Counted from the first letter of the stretch, positions 23,501 through 34,775 are shown. The stretch is DNA of 64,000 nt from Simmondsia chinensis (GCA_018398585.1 JAGTTD010000024.1:5918071-5982070), one strand, 5' to 3'. Numbers and translations: made by a program. Notes: generated by a model not told the origin, from the letters alone.

Positions 23501-24660
23501 TGAGGAAGATAACCTCATAGCTCAAATTGAGGGGTTCATTAAATCTAGAAAGCAAGACAATGTTTGTTGGCTAAAGAAGTCCTTGTATAGCCTAAAACAG
23601 TCACCTAGGAAATGTTATAGGCGGTTTGACAACTTCATGACTAAACATGGCTTTAATAGACTTGTGCATGATACCCATTTCTACTTTAAGAATGCTGATA
23701 ACAACAATCATTTGCTAGTTGATTTATTTTGATGATGTGGTTTTAGCTATAGTAAGTCTAAAAATATGATAATCGATTTAAAATAGAAACTAAATAACTC
23801 ATTCAATATGAAAGAACTTAGAGAGGCTAAATGAATCTTAGGCATGAAAATAAGTAGAAACAAAACACTAAAAACAATTCACTCATCACAGAAGAAATGC
23901 TGAATTAAAGTCCTTAAATGATTCAGCATGTATGAGAGTAAAGTTGTAAGACTACCCATGGCTTCCCATTATAAATTTTTTGCAATTCAATGTCCAAACA
24001 ATGACCTAGATAAACAGTAAATGGCAAAGATATCTTATGCAATTTGGAATATCCTATGAGTGTACTGTCGCGATTTATTTAGCAATCCTCGGAAAGCTCA
24101 TTGGGATGGAGTGAAATGGCTCCTTAGGTGTAATAAAGGGACCATCAATTTAGGTTTAGCCTTTGGGAGAGATCACACAGACCTAAGATTAACTTCGTAT
24201 GCAGACTTAGTTTATGGGGGATTTTGATAGGAGGAGATCAAACCACAACACACATATGCACCTTAACAAGTGGAGTTATAAGTTGGAAATCTAAGCTTCA
24301 GTCTATGATATCATTGTCAACAACTAAAGCTAAATTTCTGGCCCTGACAGGTGGTATAAAAGAAGGAACTTGGTTGAGAGTTATCATGTTGGAACATAAC
24401 CTAATTTTACGATCACCAATAATCTGCTCAAATAGCCGATTTGCCAGTTTACCGTGATAGGACCAAACATATGGCTGTTAGGAGAAATTTTATTATAGAC
24501 TAGTTCAACACAAACCAGGTCATATTGCAAAAAACATGCACTAAGGAAAACCCTACTGATATGGTTACAAAGATTATACAGTTGGAGAAGTTTGTAAAAT
24601 GTGTCGAACTTGTTCAAACGAATTGGAATCCGAGCTGAACCATGGATTCAATTTGCTTCT
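20590..24660 (+). pseudogene. C2 gag-pol, many stops and frameshifts
   Basis: Gag remnants read FELWKVKVKALLMSIGVG (about 20670), then a zinc knuckle whose first Cys is Tyr (YYECGSVGHIKFYC, about 21337). Protease has DSGCSFHMC (about 21499). Pre-integrase HQRLGN is at about 21890. Integrase keeps YSDLRGPF, RTDNG and, after a TAA, AER. SRDVTFDGNE (about 22720) marks the integrase C-terminus. RT begins KLVGSKWVFKIK (about 23210), has MDVTTMFLHG (about 23466), and the active site reads YFDD (23725-23736) out of frame with the preceding part. RNase H is only recognisable in scraps to about 24640. A 50-60 base piece of RT is misplaced at about 23373-23430. Confidence 0.85.
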
Positions 24661-24688
24661 TATTACTAGAGTCGGTCAAGGTAGAGAT

Positions 24689-25618
24689 TGTTGTATATTG
24701 GTTCCTATATGTTAACTATGCCTAAATAAGATTTAGGTAAAATGAGAATAAGTAATTTCACTTTTATTAACTACTTAAACGCAAAACTTGAACTCAAAAA
24801 GGGATTAAACACTACGTTTTGGTTTCTGTAACGTAAATGGAGTATTTGGAAAATATTTAGAAGTTTAGGTGCAATTTGGTTCTAAAGTTGAATTTTGGTC
24901 ATTTGGGACATTGTCCTTTTTACGCCCGCTCGTTGCGCATATTATCTTGCCTGTACACTGCCCCTTCCTCGTGCTGTACAACCGCTTTGTTAACCACATG
25001 TCATGTGTCTTTCATCCATTTCCTTTCCCTAGGACACATTTCGTCCCCCTATGAGCCTGATTTGTGCTTGTTTTGATTGATTTGAGCTGTCCCTTGCCAT
25101 GGTGATGAAAGATTGAGATTAGTTTTAGAGCGTTAGGCATGGATTGAGGTGGCGGGGGTATGAGGGATGAGTTACAGAGAGAAACTAAGGAATGGTTCAT
25201 TTTCTTCTGTTTTTCTCTTTGTCTTCCTTCATTTTCCCTTCCTCTTGTAGCTCCCGAAACTCTAACCCTACTTTTGCTCATGTTCTTGCATGGTGTTCAA
25301 GATTCTTGGTGACAGGGTGTTGTAGATTCGGGTTATTGCAGGGCTTTTGACTTAGAAGCTAGGGTTAATGCGCATAATTTCATTTGTGCATTGTATATGG
25401 TCTATAATATTGTAAATATCAATTAATACTGGATAGACTTCTCTAGTAATTGGGACCTACGGATTGGTACCCTCTTTTTGGGATCTAAACCACGTCAAAT
25501 CAGGTCTTCTTGTTGTTTTGCGTTTTACATTTGTTATTGTACTGTAATATTTCGGTTATGTTGTTTTATTATGGCAAATCAACTTAACAAAAGCTATTTC
25601 TAAAGATAAACACCAACA
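24689..25618 (+). repeat. 3' LTR of C2
   Basis: Starts after AAGGTAGAGAT and ends CACCAACA. It is co-linear with 19608-20580. Confidence 0.87.
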
Positions 25619-27747
25619 CTCTAAAACTAGAGGAGAATAATCACAAGATGACAAATATTACAATATACAAGAATTTACAACATAACCATAGAATATTAGG
25701 CTCTAACAAACAAATCTTATGGCTTCTAAGGAAGAAGCCTTGCAAGAAGCCAAGAAATTTGCTTTGAACATCGGGGGAAAAAAAATTCCCAGGCTATGTA
25801 AAGAAGAGGAACCGGAGAGAGTGATTTCTTTTTTATGCAAGAGGAGAGTAAAAAACTTAGTTGCCTAAAGAAACATTCCCCTTATGTAGGGGAAGGATCA
25901 TTTCAGCCCAAGTCAGCTATCCATCCTGTTTATCGTCCTCCATTTCTCAATTTGCCTTATCATTGGTCTAGGGTACTCAAGAAGAAAACACAAAATGGAC
26001 ACTCGAGGAGGTGACAGCTGACGCCTTATTTTAATGGAACAGGCACGGGCAAGTGGGCAACAGGTAACGGTGCTTGCTTTGGGAAGCTAAAAAAAGGGAA
26101 CATTGCAGAAGGACAAAGGATAATCGTTCCCCTTCAAGGAGGAGGCAAAATGAAGTAAACTTTCTTGCCATCCGCCAATTTTATTATTTACTATAATGCC
26201 CCCAAAGCTCTTAAATTAGTTATATCGGATAATGAACTTTAAATTATGATTTTAATAAGACCAATTATAACACATGCTAACATAAATAAGGACCAAAAGG
26301 ACTTGCAAATCTCTTCTATTTTTCATATGTATATCAGCTACCAGTCTTAATTTCTCTGCTGATTTGGATATTCAACTCAAGATCCTCCAAGGCCCCAGTT
26401 AGCTTGAACTAAATTAAAATATATTCAAGCTAGCTGCTTTAGTACTGGGCTATTGTCTGTGCATATTTTTGATAGATCAACTTATTCTTTATCTACTAGA
26501 TCTCTAATAAAGTGGCGTCCTACATTCTCATGTACAGTTCAATCGCAAAAAATTAAAAAAAAAAAAAATTTTTGCTTATACTACAAGGTCGAGAGATGAT
26601 GACTAGTTTCAAGAACAAAATGCTTTATAGCCTCAGTGAAAACCAAAAAATCAGTTTGTATTATAAGCAATACTGTCACAGATCGAAGCTAGGATTTCCA
26701 GATTATTGCTTAACCATTTAAGGTGAAAATGTATGCAATGGTAGATTTACTTTTATCTAGGTTACCTCCTTAGTTGGAGTTGACGTATCATCTAAGGTCG
26801 AGGTCGTTACTATTTAGGCCATAGTTAATACCAAAGTCAGAGGTCCCCTTAAGCTATTTTAGAAGCACTTAACACACAACTAGTGTCCTTTACTGGTATT
26901 TTCCATGTATATGTCATTGAACATATAATTGATCATATTGAATTTGCATAGAAAACTGTAGACATTTCTTTTTTTTTTTAGGTTATCAGAGGAACATTGT
27001 TCAACCAAGAACTTAAGTGAATGGATTAAAGCATGTTACAGGTTTAGCATCTTTCATATTAGACCTATTCAATACCTTTTCTATGTGATGTGTTCAACTC
27101 AAGTGTACTGTTTTAGCGGCTTTGTTTCCACATATGTCTATAATTATAATTTTATTTGCTTCCATTATCACCCAAAATCAGGTCATATAAATCTTTAAAA
27201 TAAATTAGGTCCTCCATCATTGGCTTTCAAATTAAATATTTTTTATTGATTAGTTTTATCATTATACTATTACTAGTACCATCCAGTATTATTCACTTTA
27301 ATAATGAATTTTAGCTCTGATACCATTTTATTGGGGTCCAGACACCTAAACCCAATTCAATCAACCACTCAAACCAATATTAATGACAAATTAACCCACA
27401 GGGCACACTAAGATCACTAACTATCAACGAGAAAATAAATATACAGAAATAATTAACATCTATAGCGTGAAAAATCTTTCAAGGTAAAGGAAAAACAACA
27501 GGCAAACCTACATAAAAAACCCACTATGAAAAATAACAATTTTCAAGAAGTTTCCCCTAACTTGAAACCTACGAGCAATTCGAGTGATACAAGCATTACC
27601 TTCTAATAATTGATTAACAATGTATAAAAACCTACTCTAAATTGCTTGAAGATCAAGCTCGATCTCACAATTTGCCTCCACCGTGGCCGCGCTACTATCT
27701 CGTATTCGATGACCTCTCTCTCTCATTACGATTATGAAAGCTACAAT
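25619..27747. other. intergenic DNA, no gene recognised
   Basis: AT-rich, no sustained reading frame. GCTCTGATACCA at about 27314-27325 is the reverse complement of a copia primer-binding site, so 27326-27720 might be a decayed minus-strand LTR, but I found no partner LTR or coding piece. Confidence 0.4.
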
Positions 27748-27966
27748 TAGAGGTGGCCAATGGGTCGACCCGACCCACATGCCTACTTGTATGGATGGGT
27801 CTGGCCAAGCTAAGAGATGGGGTTAGGGGAATCAGCCCGCTTCCAGACACGGGATTTGGCCGGGGCAACCTGGGTCGCGAGCTCGGACCGGTCGAATCTG
27901 TACAAGCCCTATTTTTTTCCTTTTTTGTAAAAACAATTTTGTTGTATGCATATAAAATAAAAACAT

Positions 27967-27970
<4 letters not shown>

Positions 27971-28009
<39 letters not shown>
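27971..28009. repeat. (TA)n microsatellite
   Basis: About 19 uninterrupted TA units inside the hAT element. Confidence 0.95.
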
Positions 28010-28012
<3 letters not shown>

Positions 28013-28104
28013 GAGGTGAGAAGATAAGAGGTGCGAATCTTGGCCGTCTATTGGAATGGACGACTAAGATTGACCCCTTTTTTTATGAGGTACCAAAAAA
28101 AAAA

Positions 28105-28345
28105 CAAATTCTCTCCAACCAACCTCCCCCTTTCATCCCTTCCTTTCTCTCACCCCACCACCCCTGCCACCCACTCGCCACTGCCACCGTCACTCCCGCT
28201 CCTCTTTTTTCTATCTATTTCTCTCCCCCCAATATTCCTTCATCCCCACCATCCACCCGCCATCTTCCATCTGCTGCCCCTCCTTCTCTCTCTCTTCCAC
28301 TACCCCTTTCTCTCTCCCCGCTCCCCCCAACCCATATCACTTCAC
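28105..28345. repeat. C/T-rich low-complexity tract
   Basis: Almost only C and T on the plus strand (CCCCACCACCC and CTCTCTCTCTTCC pieces). The two overlapping open frames here are proline/serine/leucine-rich by composition and are not considered genes. Confidence 0.6.
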
Positions 28346-28640
28346 CCACTGCCGAGTAGAGGTGGATGGGCAACAGTGGTGGGCAGCCAAGCAGGGGCAG
28401 ATGTGTTGACCGACAGTGGCAGCAATGTTATCTACATTTAAGTCAGGGTGGGCTCTGATTAGGTGTCGGTTTAAAGTGCCGGTTCCACCACTAGGTGGAT
28501 AGCTGTAGCATCTGTTATTATTGCCAATTTTATAAAAATGTCTTATTTTATGCACGATTCAATATAAAATAATACCATACGTGACTACGGAGATGTCTAC
28601 TAGTGGCAGCCGTTGTGTTCTCGAAATTAGGAGTTTTAGT
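28337..28640 (-). pseudogene. BED zinc-finger fragment of hAT transposase
   Basis: On the minus strand, SHVWYYFI (about 28600) resembles the SxVWxxF start of a BED domain. About 30 residues on comes GGTGTLNRHLIRAHP (about 28450-28495), the C-terminal His-containing half. A stop or frameshift separates the two, and the Cys pair is only partly kept (RCYSYPPSGG). In hAT transposases this domain binds the transposon ends. The dimerisation region and catalytic residues are absent. Confidence 0.65.
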
Positions 28641-29008
28641 TCCACCGATGCCGAACATCCTGCATAGTCGATTCAAGAAATGGTGTTTCTTGTATAGGGG
28701 AGGGAATACCTTTAGATGTATGAGGATTATATTCGAACCCCTATTCATGTTTCCAGTTTAAAGTGTTTGTGAATGGAGGTTCATGATGGGTTCTAAAAAA
28801 ATTACATTATTAGGTATTAAATTGAACTCCTTGAATGATTGTTGGAGAAGATTGGCTACTACCAACCACTCTAGGGGCTTCAGGTGGTCGAGAAGAGCTA
28901 GAACTAGATCACCTAGCTCCAAATGAAGATGATCTATGTGCCACGATATTTTTATTATAAGAAATATGTAAAATAAAAAATGACAAGTAATAATGCAAAT
29001 AAATAAAA

Positions 29009-30505
29009 GGATTTTTTGCATTTTACCACTTATATTTTATACTATCTAGTTTTTAACCATTTAAAAAAAAAATCTTTGGCAGCAAATGACCACAATTTGA
29101 CAACTCTATTAGCAAAATAGAATATTCCATCTAATTTTAAAATATTTCGTATTCATTCCTTGTATTTTATAATTTCTAGCTTTTAACCACCTGTATTTTA
29201 TGATATATAGCTTTTAACTACTTTTATTTTATGATATATAGCTTTTGACCACCTATATGTTAGGATATATATCTTTTAACCTCCTTTATTTTTTTTATTT
29301 CTAGCTTTTAGCCACTTGTATTTTATGGTATGTAGCTTTTAACCACCTATATTTTAGAGTAAATTACATGTTAATAACCTAAGGTTTGAGATAATAATTT
29401 TATGGTTGCTAAACTTAATGAAGTTATTTGAAAATACTAGTGGTTTGAGATAGTTATGATAACAGGCCTTACAAACAAGAAAAGACCACATTGAAATATT
29501 TGAAAATATTGTTAAACTGATAAAGATTTTTTTTTTTTTTTTTTTTTTGGGGAAGCCTTACTTTTTATTGTCAAATAGAATCGATGATTAGGTGATATTG
29601 GTGGTTATTGGTGGTTTTTTTATTACTATACTATTAAGTGAAGATGATTAGGCATGACTGGTAAGAAGTTTTGTATCTTGAAGATTTATGTAAGCTTATG
29701 TAAATGTATAGGTTTTATATGTATGAGATATATTTTCAACATATTTTGTTTATTCAATTATTATAGGTTATGACATATGTTTGTATTTAGGTCTAGTGCA
29801 AATTCTTGTTTACACACATGTTATGATATATATCGAAATTCATGTGCCTTTTGGAAAGAGACATATTATCAAAAATTTCTTTAATCAAGGGACACAACCT
29901 TTTAACATACACTAAATTATTTTTGCCAAAACTCACAAGAGCCCGTGCAAGGTAACGGCTATAATTGCTCTGTGTTCTTATTTGTGTGTCGACACACAAA
30001 AACAGGCTGTGTGTTATGTAAGATTTTGTGTCAACACACAGAATCTATGTGTCGACACACAAACTTTCGTGAATCTTTTTGTAATATGTGGTTAAGAAAA
30101 AAAAAAGATGGTTAAAAGCTATATATCATAAAGTACAGATTGTTAAAATCTAGAAATAATAAAATACAGATAGTTAAAAACTATATATCATAATACACAA
30201 GGGGTTAAAAGCTATATATCATAAAATAAAGGTGGTTAAAAGCTAGATATTATAAAATACAGGCGGCTAAAAGCTATATATCATAAAATATAGGTGGTTA
30301 AAAGTTAGAAATCATAAAATACAGGGAATGAACATGGAATATTCCAAAATTAGATGAAATATTCCATTTTTCTAATAGAGTAATCAAATGATGGCTATTT
30401 GCTACCAAAGATTTATTTTAGGTGGTTAAAAGCAAGAAAAAAAGAAAGTTGGGTGGTTAAAAGTTAGATAGTATAAAATATAGGTGGTAAAATGCCAAAA
30501 ACCCC
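29009..30505. mobile_element. long-inverted-repeat (foldback/MULE-like) element nested in the hAT element
   Basis: The left arm starts GGATTTTTTGCATTTTACCAC and the right arm, inverted, starts GGGGTTTTTGGCATTTTACC. The arms stay complementary for several hundred bases (about 29009-29355 against about 30100-30505). Both arms contain repeated units of about 30 bases around TTTTATGATATATAGCTTTTAACCACC. The flanks AAATAAAA and AAATAAGA agree at 7 of 8, a possible target duplication. The long arms with subterminal repeats suggest a Mutator-like element without transposase, but the family is not certain. Confidence 0.65.
29981..30060. repeat. cluster of GTGTCGACAC palindromes
   Basis: A perfect 20-base palindrome TTTGTGTGTCGACACACAAA (29981-30000) is followed by TGTGTCAACACA (30027-30038) and TGTGTCGACACA (30048-30059). 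It lies in the interior of the long-inverted-repeat element. Function unknown. Confidence 0.8.
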
Positions 30506-30971
30506 AAATAAGAATGATAAATAAATAAAAATTAGACACTAATTTTACTAAAGCATAAATTAAAATTTGAACTTCAATAAACTTCTACAATCACAATTAA
30601 AAATTCAAACTTTAGAGAAAAAAATTGTGAAATTATAAAGAGTAGAGAAAATTAAATAGAAAATAGAGAATGATTGTTGATTGAGTTGTGTGGTGAAATA
30701 AGAAAAATTTGAGATTATTTATAGATGTATTTTGCTTAAAGAAACTAGTCGTTCAATTAAATGAAAATGAAAGAGCAGTTGGGCTACCCAATGGCTCTCC
30801 TCCCCCCTCCCCCTCCCCCTCCCACTAGGTGTAGTGGGCCTGGGCGGGTCAGGCTGGACCCCACTAAAAAAATAGTCCAACAGCCCAGTCTACTACAGAG
30901 ACTGGACTGGTCCGAGCCAAGTCGTCTCCTCCTTCTGGCGGGCCGGGTACCTGGCCCATTGGCCACCACTA

Positions 30972-31313
30972 GCTGCAGCCCTTACTTATGAAAACTCAGC
31001 TCCACAATATTTAGGGTATTATATATAGAAGTCTTTTAAAGAAAAAAAACTTAAGCCATTAATCATGGGCCAAAACCCATCCCATGAAAGAATTTATTTT
31101 TTGTTTTCCCCTTTTTTCACGAATAAACCTTGTACCATATTATATGGGTTGGACTATAATGCATATTATACACCCACAATAAATGTAATAGTTTTGGACA
31201 CAAAATTTTAAAGTGCATACTTTATAATAATAATAAGTAGTGGAACACCAAAAAATATAGTAATTATTAAATTTTAAACTTATTACACATTGATTTGAAA
31301 AATACTGCGTGAA
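30972..31313. other. AT-rich spacer, nothing recognised
   Basis: No gene, RNA or repeat boundary was seen between the hAT right end and the MITE duplication. Confidence 0.5.
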
Positions 31314-31321
31314 TTTGTAAG

Positions 31322-31954
31322 CATGGTTATTAAAATCCCGATTCAAATCTTAAAATCTTACGATTCTATGATTCCATAATTGCCGACCCATCTGAATCAT
31401 AAATAGAATCTTAATTTTGTAGAATCTTACGATTCATTTGATATTACATGAAATTAACGGATAGAATTTTAATACAATTTTACGATTATACCGATTCGAC
31501 TGATTCTACCAACATATGCAAATAAAAAATTAAAATGTAAAAAAACCAAGCATATACTATAAACAAACAAACTTTATTATTTTGAAGTAAAATAAAGTTA
31601 ATTAAGCATTATATACATTTAAGAAACTTAAATTTAGTTTAGTTATATGTTTTAACCTTAATAAAGAGTTCGATTAGCAGCATTTATCTCAAAGGCTCAC
31701 ATGATTATTGTAGCATAAAATAGAATATCTATATTTCGTGATAATATTTTTATCATATTTGATTATATTTCTTATATATGCCCATATAAGTAAAGGTCTT
31801 ATTAATAATTGTTTGAATTATATAACTGATATTAATACCAAAAACAATTATAATATACATTTAGTAGAATCTTAATATTCTCGATTCGATTTTATGATTT
31901 TGATTCTAAAAGCCCCAACAAATTCTAAGTTGAACCCTGATTTTAACAATCTTG
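31322..31954. mobile_element. hAT-type MITE with perfect 8-base duplication
   Basis: Imperfect inverted ends: CATGGTTATTAAAATCCCGA on the left and, inverted on the right, CAAGATTGTTAAAATCAGGG. They are flanked by perfect TTTGTAAG octamers (31314-31321 and 31955-31962). The interior (633 bases in all) is non-coding and rich in AATCTTACGATTC pieces. Eight-base duplications and the small size point to a non-autonomous hAT element. Confidence 0.8.
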
Positions 31955-31962
31955 TTTGTAAG

Positions 31963-32583
31963 TGTAAAAAAACTTAACAAATCTGATATACTATGATACC
32001 AATTTGTGAGGAAAAACTTGATACGGAAGCGTAAACCCTAATCACTTGATTCGATTCAAATAATATGACTCACATAAACGAGAAGTAAAGAAAATAGGAC
32101 ACAAATGAGAAGAAAACAAAATAGGTGAAAGAAAGAACAAACAAGAAGAACACAATGATTTACGTTGAAACCCCTCTACAATCGAGAGGGGAGAAAACAA
32201 CGGGCGGAGATGGAGATGTTTATTGAGACTTAAATGGAAGAATTACAATCACACTTCCTCTTAACGAGGTCTATGGAGAATTATAGATCACCCCCTTTGA
32301 CCTCTCGTAGCACTCGTATATCTGAATTAAAGGAATTATGAAATCACCTCTCTTTCTTAATGACGGCAGCCTCACTCTGAAATTGGATGATCAAAACCGA
32401 AACTCTGGGGCTCATTATATAGCTCGCGTGTCTGGGAGGACCCGATCGATCGGCCCTCTTACGGCCAAAAATCCGGAATTTATACATAATTCTCCCGATC
32501 GATCGGGCTTCCCTCCTGATCAATCGGTGACCCCTCGGCAACCCATAAACTTAAAACAAGTAATTTGAGACATAATCCTAACA
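31963..32583 (-). repeat. 3' LTR of C3
   Basis: Matches 34182-34775. It contains 27 bases missing from the other LTR (around 32090-32125). Two perfect CCGATCGATCGG palindromes lie at 32442-32453 and 32495-32506. Confidence 0.88.
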
Positions 32584-33476
32584 AATCTCCACCTTGGCTC
32601 AAATTACATACATAAAAGAATTTCCTCCACCTTCTCCACTAAACACCCCACAAACGGGGTTATCTAGACAAAACACAAAATCTAACTGAGTCCGAGCGAA
32701 GCTTGAACTTCCTGCTAGGTAGCAACCAAGTGAACATGTCTGCGACGTTATCAGCAATGCCAATCTTCTTCTTCTCTGAATTGGCTCTTGACACATTATC
32801 TCAAACAGCCACCTGCTGCTGAATTGTGTTACTCAACTAAAACTGAACTCCCTCTGGCTTACTCACCCGACCTGAATCACAATCAACTGATGACATCTTC
32901 TATGGAGACAATAACGAAGACACATCAAACGTGACATCTCTACTCGTCAGGAATTGTTTGAAGTGAAAACATTTCTGCTTCCCATAAAGCCCTTGTTCAC
33001 AGAATATTAGTCCTGTAGACTTACCACACAGAGAGCCCCTCACACTGTGCTCAGACAGACCCCTATCACCTGAATGATCCAATCTCAAACGTCCTGAATT
33101 TTTTATCTCTGGTTCTGTCAACAACAAGGACGATGAAGATGCTGCAACAGATCTAAAACGAATTGTTCCTATACCCAGAACTTTGCATGGAGTATCATTA
33201 CCCATCAAAGCAACTCCACCTCGAACAAACTCGTACGTGGAAAACCAATCCCGGTTGGGACAGACATGATAGGAGCAACCCGAATCCAAAATCCAACTAT
33301 CTCTCAAACTGGACTGAGGTTCAGACACAAACAGTAGATTACCATCAATCCCATCATCTATAACACTAGCTACTATGGATCTCTGGCCAAACATGTTATC
33401 TGTTTCAAGTTTTCTCTTAAGCTTGTAACAGTCTTTCAAATGTGCCCTTTCTTATGACAGTAGTTACAGGTTAGGT
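32584..33476 (-). pseudogene. C3 protease joined to integrase and pol C-terminal scraps
   Basis: On the minus strand the frame starting near 33439 holds the protease motif [15 protein letters not shown] (about 33285-33240). It then reads [17 protein letters not shown] (pre-integrase zinc region) and, about 25 residues later, LTSRDVTFD, a motif from the far end of integrase. The DDE core is therefore deleted. Past a stop at about 32900 comes NTIQQQVAV, then ADMFTWLLPSRKF, which matches the last 20 residues of copia RNase H (ADxxTKxL). The RT core is absent. Confidence 0.75.
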
Positions 33477-34143
33477 CTTAATGCCTAGACTTAGACTTGT
33501 TTTCACTATGATCATACTCAGTTCCCCCTCTCACAAATAAACCACTACCTGAGTTATAAACAGAATCTGATAATTCTCTGTCTATTCGTTTTTTACTCAG
33601 TAGGTTCTTCTTAACTTCATCAACAGATATGGTTTGTCTACCACCATAAATCATGCTTTCAACAAAACTCTTATATGAAGTAAAGAGAGAACATAACATC
33701 AAAATTGCCTGATATTCATCCTTAGGAACATCATCCAATTCTTTCAAATCTTGAATAATTGACTTAAATTCATTGACGTGATTCTTAAGTGACGTACCTT
33801 CTGACATACGAAACGTGAACAACCGGTGCTTAACTGCAAGTTTGTTGGAGACAGACTTAAAACAAAACATATCCTGCAATTTCTCACACAACTCCTTAAC
33901 AGTCTTCACTTCCAGAACTTATGTCAAAACGTCATCGGTAAGACACATCTAAATAGTGGTGAGAGCCTTTTCGTCTAACTCCTCCCATTGTGCTTCTGTC
34001 AAATTCTCTGGTTTCTTCTCTTTTTCATCTAAAGTTTTCTTCAAGCCACTTTGAGTCAAGAGACCCTTAACGCGAACCTGCCATAAGCTAAAGCTCGCTT
34101 GACCACCAAACTTCTCAACTTCGGGTCTAATTGCGGACGTCAT
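33477..34143 (-). pseudogene. C3 gag (copia)
   Basis: The minus-strand start at 34143 gives MTSAIRPEVEKFGGQASFSLWQVRVKGLL, the usual beginning of this copia gag type. After a stop at about 33945 the second piece (33909-33478) continues with gag signatures: LCEKLQDMFCFKSVSNKL, HVNEFKSIIQDLKEL and LLCS. A zinc knuckle [12 protein letters not shown] follows at about 33470-33440 with a stop in place of its last part. Gag would form the particle shell and bind element RNA. Confidence 0.85.
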
Positions 34144-34181
34144 AGTATCAAATCGAAATAGACAGGGCTCTTATACCAATT

Positions 34182-34775
34182 TGTAAGGAAACTTAACAAA
34201 TCTGATATACTCTGATACCAATTTGTGAGGGAAAACTTGATGCGGAAGCGTAAACCCTAATCACTTGATTCTATTCAAATAATATGACTCACACAAATGA
34301 GAAGTAAACAAAATAAGTGAAAGAAAGAACAAACAAGAAGAACACAATGATTTACGTGGAAATCCCTCTACAATCGAGAGGAGAGAAAACCACGGGCGAA
34401 GATGGAGATCTTTATTGATACTTGAATAGAAGAATTACAATCACACTTCCTCTTAACGAGATCTATGGAGAATTATAGATCACTCCCTCTGAACTCTAGT
34501 AGCACTCAAATATCTGAATTGAAGGAATTATGAGATCACCTCTCTCTCTTAATGACGACAACCTCACTCTAAAATTTGATGATCAAAACCGAAACCCTGG
34601 GGCTCATTATATAGCCCGCGTGTCTGGCAGGACCCGATCGATCGGCCCTCTTACGGCCCAAAATCTGGAATTTATACATAATTCACCCGATCGATCGGGC
34701 TTCCCTCCCGATCGATCGATGACCCCTCGGCTACCCATAAACTTAAAACAAGTAATTTGAGACATAATCCTAACA
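34182..34775 (-). repeat. 5' LTR of C3
   Basis: In element sense it runs TGTTAGGATTATG to TTTCCTTACA. Palindromes CCGATCGATCGG lie at 34634-34645 and 34687-34698, with a third that has one mismatch at 34708-34719. A PBS-like TTGGTATCAGAG is also present inside the LTR, about 40 bases from its end. Confidence 0.88.

Larger units (their letters stand above)
19608..25618 (+). mobile_element. Ty1/copia LTR retrotransposon C2, heavily mutated
   Basis: LTRs at 19608-20580 and 24689-25618 share TGTTGYATATTGG starts and AACAYCAACA ends. The PBS-like TGGTATTAGAGC follows the left LTR, and AAGGTAGAGATTGTTG marks the right polypurine tract/LTR junction. Domain order gag, protease, integrase, RT, RNase H is copia. 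The two LTRs differ much more than those of C1, and coding is shredded, so it is an old copy. The 5-base flanks (CATTA and CTCTA) do not match well, so I could not confirm the target duplication. Confidence 0.88.
27748..30971 (-). mobile_element. hAT-superfamily DNA transposon, defective, with nested insertion
   Basis: The ends are 17-base inverted repeats TAGAGGTGGCCAATGGG (27748-27764) and, inverted, TAGTGGTGGCCAATGGG (30955-30971). Plant hAT elements typically start TAGRGGTGGCNAA. The flanking octamers GCTACAAT and GCTGCAGC agree at 5 of 8 positions, and all three differences are transitions, as expected for a decayed 8-base duplication. A BED zinc-finger fragment on the minus strand (about 28337-28640) supports hAT. 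No transposase catalytic region remains. A long-inverted-repeat element (29009-30505) splits it. Confidence 0.75.
31963..34775 (-). mobile_element. Ty1/copia element C3, internally deleted
   Basis: LTRs at 34182-34775 (5' in element sense) and 31963-32583 (3') are flanked by perfect GTAAG (31958-31962 and 34776-34780). On the minus strand the PBS-like TGGTATAAGAGCC lies beside the 5' LTR, and GCCAAGGTGGAGATT is the polypurine tract beside the 3' LTR. The 1.6-kb interior encodes gag and protease. Two deletions then remove most of integrase and nearly all of RT/RNase H, so the element could move only with proteins made by a full copy. Confidence 0.88.

Noticed and set aside
27306..27340. Minus-strand primer-binding site with an adjacent LTR
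   Set aside because: GCTCTGATACCA is a good match, but no second LTR, duplication or coding fragment supports an element, so only a note was kept in the spacer entry.
28031..28441. 136-codon and 102-codon plus-strand frames rich in Pro/Ser/Leu
   Set aside because: They lie on a C/T-rich tract inside the hAT element, and the real signal there is the minus-strand BED fragment.
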